Positions 59,882 to 64,000 of a stretch of 64,000 nt of DNA are shown one piece after another (positions within the stretch are counted from its first letter, which is position 1; every line of letters starts with the position of its first letter). The stretch is from CAZAZQ01 sp964489705. Lineage in GTDB: Bacteria; Zixibacteria; MSB-5A5; GN15; FEB-12. The translations under genes and the position numbers were made by a program. A model generated the notes under the pieces. That model saw nothing but the letters and a program-made list of their open reading frames with translations. It searched no databases and was not told where the DNA came from. Location of the stretch: assembly GCA_964489705.1 (NCBI GenBank), contig CAZAZQ010000002.1, forward strand, positions 62,001 to 126,000. The letters run 5' to 3'.

Positions 59882-62137
59882 ATGAGTGTACAAAATAGCC
59901 TGAGCATCTCACGTAGGAGAGTGGTTGTTGTCTCGTTTTTAATATTTGCCTTCATTGGAGCGTTGTGGGCGCTCTACTTGTCGGGGTGTACCAAAACCGT
60001 TGAAGGTGATGTCAAAGCAAATCAAAAACCGGTGGTGTATTTTGCCAATATCCCTCCCGATGGGCAAAGCTTCTCTCGGAACCCCGAAGTATACTGGTAC
60101 GGGACGGATCCGGATGGTTTGATTGTCAGATATCGGTATTATATCGTAACGGTCGATGAGATCGGGACAACCCCACCGGAGGATTTTATCTTGACGGTGC
60201 CTGATTCGCTGTGGACGTATGTTGATGTCGACCCCAAGGAATCCGATCCGAAGACGAAAAACATTATCCCTCTTATTGCCGACCAGGACAATCCGACGAA
60301 TAGATATGTATCGCAGTGGGTGTTTTTGCAGGCTTTCGATATGGAAGGTCTTGCCTCGGATATTGTTTACCGTCTCTTTTCACGCAACGACCATGCCCCG
60401 GATACTCGTATCTATGAATTCAAAACGGATACTCCCTTTGTCAATGCGGTGCAGGAAGGCGGTATTGTGACGGGAGTTCGGATGCGGTGGTTGGGTCTGG
60501 ACCCGATTGATTACCCGGGCGAGGCGCCGCCGTTTGAGTTCCAATGGCGTCTGTACGGACCGTATGACGATTCTACTTTCGAGGATTTGAAAAGCCGGTT
60601 TTACAAAACGGTTCTGCTGACGACCGATGGGCAAGTATATCAGGAAGGTGACACTATAATTCGTTGTGACACCACATACGGCGATTCGATGTCGGTGGCG
60701 TGTGATACGATTGACGTGACTGAGTATATCAGTAACCCTTCGCCCATTTCGTGGGGTTCATTGGAACAGAAGTTCCTCGTTGATGATCCGGAGTTTATCA
60801 ACGACACCGCTTTGAACAAAGTCGCCGACAGCTCGTGGGATGACGAAGATAATGATGTGTGGGTCTATAAGACTTCCGACACGATGTGGAACGTATACTG
60901 GAATGACCCCGACACGGTGACTCAACAGAAACATTTTATCTTCTGGGTACGGAGCCGTGATGATGCCTTTGTTCCTGATTTAGTTCCGGCTTTTGCCGAC
61001 TTTACGGTCATTAACCCTCGCTTTGAACGTGATGTATTGGTAATGGACTTTACCCTGCGGACTTCTTTAACATCTTCCCTCCCGCTCGATTATTCTGTTC
61101 CTGCTGATTATTGGAAAAAGGTTTTGAAAGCCTGGAAGCCTGACATTCAATATGACGACACAACCGAGATAATGACCGACTACGCCCCTGGTATTACTCC
61201 TGATTATATAAAGGCGTATCAGATAGGTGAATCTGTCCCTCTGCGGTTGCTGTTGCAACATAAGATCCTCATTCTTTACGATGACCAAATTAACTTAGGT
61301 TTACTTGTTAAAGCCAATCGCGATGCAAATGTCTATAAAGCGATTGATGCGGGTGTGAATGTATGGGTAACTATGAGAGCGCCTATTGTTCCAAACAATG
61401 AGTTTGAAGAATGGGCGGTCATTCCTCCTGAGGAATACGCTCGTTATTTTGGTGTTCAGCAGTTGGTATATAGTGCGTGGAATCAGCACAGTGTCTCTTT
61501 AATGTTCAAGTTATACTACGATGCAAACAACACACCTGAAGACGAACGGTACCTACAGCCTGATATAAGCCCAGATCGGATCGAGGATTTCATCGGTGCA
61601 TATTCGATGCATCCGGAGAGTTGGCCGGACTTGAGTGTCGATACAAACCGTTTGCATAATATGTATATGTGGGTACCTTATGGATTCCCTCCAACCTTTT
61701 TACAATATGCAACTGAAGCTTTTGGGTTTATGCCTGAACATCCGGGGCTGCCTGAAGTCGGTTGGAGTGTCCGCTCGAATGTCACAGAGGTGTTGTATTT
61801 GTACAAGTCATTTTACGGTTCTAACCATCCCTTGAAAGGGAATTACAATATGGAAGGAAACCCGGTGGCACATCGGTTGGAAACGAGTTTATTTAGGACG
61901 GTTCATTTCAACTTTACACCACTAGCACTTGATACAGCTCAAATGCAGGTTGTGGTGGACTCGGTGTTGAATTGGTTGTATCCTGAAGATCTTACCGAGC
62001 CGGTCAACAAGATTCGTTATCCGAATGCGGCGCTTCAGATATCGGTTTCAGAAGCCCGAGCGAACTACTGGCGAAGGAATGACGAGAGAGCTAAGCAAGA
62101 AGGTGTCTACAATATGATAATCGAAAATAAGAAATAA
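59882..62137 (+). CDS. Large lipoprotein of the outer-membrane operon
   Basis: 751 residues. SRRRVVVVSFLIFAFIGAL forms a lipoprotein signal ending in the lipobox YLSGC. The mature chain starts with Ig/fibronectin-like repeats (QKPVVYFANIPPDGQSF, YWYGTDPDGLIVRYRYYI, WVRSRDDAFVPDLVPAFADF as FWVRSRDDAFVPD). From about residue 390 the chain changes to a second domain: RDVLVMDFTL, HKILILYDDQINLGL, then DAGVNVWVTMRAPIV. This part could be a Rossmann-like or glutamine-amidotransferase-like fold. Such proteins recur in FCB candidate phyla after PorV-like genes. Function unknown. A strong terminator follows. Confidence 0.72.
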   Translation: MSVQNSLSISRRRVVVVSFLIFAFIGALWALYLSGCTKTVEGDVKANQKPVVYFANIPPDGQSFSRNPEVYWYGTDPDGLIVRYRYYIVTVDEIGTTPPEDFILTVPDSLWTYVDVDPKESDPKTKNIIPLIADQDNPTNRYVSQWVFLQAFDMEGLASDIVYRLFSRNDHAPDTRIYEFKTDTPFVNAVQEGGIVTGVRMRWLGLDPIDYPGEAPPFEFQWRLYGPYDDSTFEDLKSRFYKTVLLTTDGQVYQEGDTIIRCDTTYGDSMSVACDTIDVTEYISNPSPISWGSLEQKFLVDDPEFINDTALNKVADSSWDDEDNDVWVYKTSDTMWNVYWNDPDTVTQQKHFIFWVRSRDDAFVPDLVPAFADFTVINPRFERDVLVMDFTLRTSLTSSLPLDYSVPADYWKKVLKAWKPDIQYDDTTEIMTDYAPGITPDYIKAYQIGESVPLRLLLQHKILILYDDQINLGLLVKANRDANVYKAIDAGVNVWVTMRAPIVPNNEFEEWAVIPPEEYARYFGVQQLVYSAWNQHSVSLMFKLYYDANNTPEDERYLQPDISPDRIEDFIGAYSMHPESWPDLSVDTNRLHNMYMWVPYGFPPTFLQYATEAFGFMPEHPGLPEVGWSVRSNVTEVLYLYKSFYGSNHPLKGNYNMEGNPVAHRLETSLFRTVHFNFTPLALDTAQMQVVVDSVLNWLYPEDLTEPVNKIRYPNAALQISVSEARANYWRRNDERAKQEGVYNMIIENKK

Positions 62138-62170
62138 CAGTAAGTGTTGTTTGTAGGAAACTAAAAAAGG

Positions 62171-62205
62171 AAGGGTCGATAACGAAAAGTTATCGACCCT
62201 TTTTC
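62171..62205 (+). terminator. Strong rho-independent terminator
   Basis: 13-base stem AAGGGTCGATAAC with loop GAAAA, followed by a T-run. It closes the TonB receptor-PorV-lipoprotein operon. Confidence 0.85.
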
Positions 62206-62219
62206 ATTATAATTTTCCC

Positions 62220-62248
62220 TTGACACGCGGTGTCTTTCTTTGTAGTAT
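62220..62248 (+). promoter_or_regulatory. Promoter of the last gene
   Basis: TTGACA (62220-62225), 17-base spacer, TAGTAT (62243-62248). Confidence 0.6.
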
Positions 62249-62384
62249 ATTAGTGACTTGAGTAAATTAATGTGAAACGTTAATTGGGAATGAGCAAATT
62301 GTAAGGTAATTATCGGGCTGGGCAATTACCCTAGGGAATGTAATACAACTATCAATTGTTGTTGGGAGGTGATAGTATGGGCTG

Positions 62385-62440
62385 ATATAGGACTCGGTTT
62401 CGACCTTGAAAGGGAAGGTTCAACAGAAACTGAGGATATC
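62385..62440 (+). ncRNA. Structured leader hairpin
   Basis: CTCGGTTTC pairs with GAAACTGAG (one G-U), extended by GATAT/ATATC below and by ACCTT/AAGGT above. It is located 100 bases upstream of the start of the last gene and immediately behind a ribosome binding site with a two-codon frame. No known riboswitch class is recognised. Confidence 0.4.
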
Positions 62441-62538
62441 AACTTCTAAGCACATAACAGGTTTGTTGCCGTTGGTTTGTCGTGTCAACACAAAGAAGCG
62501 CAACCAAAAGGCAGATAGACCTGTTAAGGGGTTTCAAA

Positions 62539-64000
62539 ATGCTGAAGAATATCTTTTCATTATGGATACGGTGTGCCTTATTGTGGGCAATCCTATCTAT
62601 TACGACATGGGGGAATATATCTCCGAACAATTCAAAAGGGGGACAGGATATCGATAAATCTACCGAATACGATGTGCTAAAAGGGGGCGAGAGCAACGCT
62701 GTCCTCTCACCGGGGAAACTGCCCTTGGGGCAAGCAGATGGAGGGGTATCGGCATCCGATTTGCCGGGACTTCAACTTGGAAATACATGGTATGACTACC
62801 AACGCAATGGACCCATGCGCCGGATGATCATGTCACAATTAGACGATAGCAATAACTTTCGCCTTCATTTTCATTGGATGTACTCGCCATCTGGTGATCT
62901 TAGTACTCGAATGTATTTCTACAGCACTTATGATGCAACTGCAGGAGTTTTGGATGGAATAATAGGTGTCACGTCACCTGATGAATATGCTGGTTTTACA
63001 ACCCTCGACGTTACCAACGATAATAGAGCAGTTTTGGGTGGCCACCTTACGACTGAAACAAGTAATTATCACAGTGAATTCTTGTGGGATTTCGGTCCTG
63101 GATCGTGCAATTTTCTGATCCATTCGCCGATTCCTGATTCGCTGAATGCGATTGGACAGTATACACCGGGTGCTGAAGAGGATGGCTACCTCTGGCCTGC
63201 CATCTGTTACCAAGAAGGAGCACAGGATACGGTATTACATGTGTTCGCCGTAGAGGCAAATACGGGTGCTCACGATCCGAAGACGCTTGCTTACTTTCGG
63301 GCCGTAAGCCCTGAGGGGCCTGCACATTGGTCGATGCGGATTGTCGATACGATTTATAATGTTGCTCAGGACTGTGATTGTACCGACGATGGGAAGGTAG
63401 CATTGACGTGGATTGCCAACCTGCCGGTCCCCGGGGACTGCGACACCTGTTCTTCAATAAACTATTGGAAGTGGTCCCAATGGGACAACGACTTGTATTG
63501 GCAGATTTCAAACGATGGGGGCTTGACATGGGCGCCGCGAGTGAATGTTACCAGAAATGTTGACGGCGTAGGCGGTTTTCGCCCGTACACTGACATGTCG
63601 GCGCTTATTACCACTGACGGAAATTTGCACGTAGTGTGGGGGGCTCGTTATTGGCCTGCCGATGCCAACTACGGTGGTGATGCGGGGCTGTTACGTGGGT
63701 GCATCTTCCATGCCTCCGAGGATAACATCGACGGAGACGGCAACCCCCTTATTACTACCGTTCACAATGCGATGTGGGACCAAACCACCTGCAACGGCGG
63801 GGCGTGGATGTTGAACGCCTCCAAAATGTCGCTTGCCGAATGTGACGGTAAACTGTATGTTCTTTTCGTGCAGTTCAATGATATTCCCGCCGGACGGGGG
63901 GACGATTGTGCGGCACCCAACAGCCCGGCATTTCCTCGAGGCGCTGCCAACGGGGACTTGTACTTGGCGGTTTCCGGGGACTATGGGTTGACATGGGATG
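62539..64000 (+). CDS. Secreted sialidase/BNR-like protein (3' end cut by window)
   Basis: 487 codons are visible and open to the window edge. ATG at 62539 has AAGGGG seven bases upstream and gives a signal peptide (NIFSLWIRCALLWAILSIT). The mature part reads like a sialidase or BNR-repeat propeller: repeated S-x-D-x-G-x-T-W motifs, i.e. ISNDGGLTWAPRVNVT and VSGDYGLTWD, with LHVVWGARYW and KLYVLFVQFND between them. Several cysteine pairs (CDCTD, CDTCSS) suggest disulfides. Proteins of this build in FCB bacteria usually end in a type IX sorting tail, which would be outside the window. Enzymatic activity cannot be claimed. Confidence 0.75.
   Translation, partial: MLKNIFSLWIRCALLWAILSITTWGNISPNNSKGGQDIDKSTEYDVLKGGESNAVLSPGKLPLGQADGGVSASDLPGLQLGNTWYDYQRNGPMRRMIMSQLDDSNNFRLHFHWMYSPSGDLSTRMYFYSTYDATAGVLDGIIGVTSPDEYAGFTTLDVTNDNRAVLGGHLTTETSNYHSEFLWDFGPGSCNFLIHSPIPDSLNAIGQYTPGAEEDGYLWPAICYQEGAQDTVLHVFAVEANTGAHDPKTLAYFRAVSPEGPAHWSMRIVDTIYNVAQDCDCTDDGKVALTWIANLPVPGDCDTCSSINYWKWSQWDNDLYWQISNDGGLTWAPRVNVTRNVDGVGGFRPYTDMSALITTDGNLHVVWGARYWPADANYGGDAGLLRGCIFHASEDNIDGDGNPLITTVHNAMWDQTTCNGGAWMLNASKMSLAECDGKLYVLFVQFNDIPAGRGDDCAAPNSPAFPRGAANGDLYLAVSGDYGLTWD

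Larger units (their letters stand above)
62138..62538. other. Terminator, promoter and structured leader
   Basis: 401 bases. After the operon terminator comes a promoter (62220-62248) and about 285 transcribed bases before the next start. They contain GGTAATT/AATTACC pairing and a long hairpin. Two very short frames follow a start codon: MSKL at 62290 and MG at 62378, the latter behind GGGAGGTGA. Confidence 0.5.

Noticed and set aside
62380..62420. Resemblance to the 5' end of tmRNA (GGGCTGAT then GGTTTCGAC)
   Set aside because: No matching 3' tRNA-like half is found within the next few hundred bases, and a secreted protein is encoded there.

Overview
The window looks like part of the chromosome of an uncultivated, diderm bacterium of the FCB group (Bacteroidota/Chlorobi relatives, for example Zixibacteria-like lineages). 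This is inferred from protein types. There is a secreted protein with a YPNPFNPTT type IX sorting tail (14896-15720), a PorV-like barrel (58879-59862), a carboxypeptidase-regulatory-domain TonB receptor, OmpA and Mla/Lol-type envelope transport, and several large lipoproteins of unknown role. Base composition is near 50 percent GC by eye, gene density is high, and strand switches are frequent. GTG and TTG starts are common and can often be chosen from ribosome binding sites or 4-base ATGA overlaps.

Layout. 1-3.2 kb: end of a surface polysaccharide cluster (glycosyltransferase, flippase, WecB epimerase). 3.4-10.3 kb: a DUF4846-like secreted protein, endonuclease V with an altered catalytic residue, an M20 amidohydrolase, a beta-propeller protein, a YbbR protein and TsaD. 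10.3-16.4 kb: a small secreted protein followed by a TPR-sensor sigma-54 activator, then a type IX secretion substrate, separated by long non-coding stretches. 16.4-20.7 kb: OPT-family transporter and a GT-C glycosyltransferase fused to TPRs. 20.7-31.3 kb (minus strand): a PEP-synthase-like ATP-grasp protein with receiver-like N-terminal domains, a five-gene envelope transport operon (LolA-like protein, two FtsX-type permeases, LolD-type ATPase, outer-membrane barrel) and a class A penicillin-binding protein. 31.4-36.9 kb: TyrS, a TPR lipoprotein, a Big_5-type lipoprotein and an OmpA/Pal lipoprotein. 37-40 kb: a sugar ABC importer without its ATPase. 40-43.1 kb: four tightly coupled membrane protein genes of unknown function (DUF6754-type) plus a 42-residue zinc ribbon missed by ORF length cut-offs.

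43.3-45.9 kb is the most interesting stretch. A peroxiredoxin reads through an in-frame TGA exactly where the peroxidatic cysteine should be, and the TGA is followed by a compact hairpin with a GGUC loop, as expected of a bacterial SECIS. I read it as an exported selenocysteine peroxiredoxin. Next to it lie an arsenic cassette (arsR, thioredoxin-like, arsC) with a clear operator-promoter and a tRNA-Leu(CAG). 46.4-47.8 kb is an AT-rich, repeat-bearing accessory patch (DUF5677 gene, hairpin repeats, possible insertion-sequence remnant). 47.8-55.4 kb carries aconitase, an Mla-type lipid transport operon, a PP-loop tRNA-thiolation-like enzyme and a lipoate ligase/octanoyltransferase-like protein. 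55.4-62.2 kb is an outer-membrane operon: TonB receptor with seven calcium-loop-like repeats, PorV-like barrel, large lipoprotein, strong terminator. The window ends inside a secreted protein gene preceded by a promoter and a structured leader.

No rRNA, CRISPR array or intact mobile element was seen. Coordinates around 39.95 kb may be off by one base.
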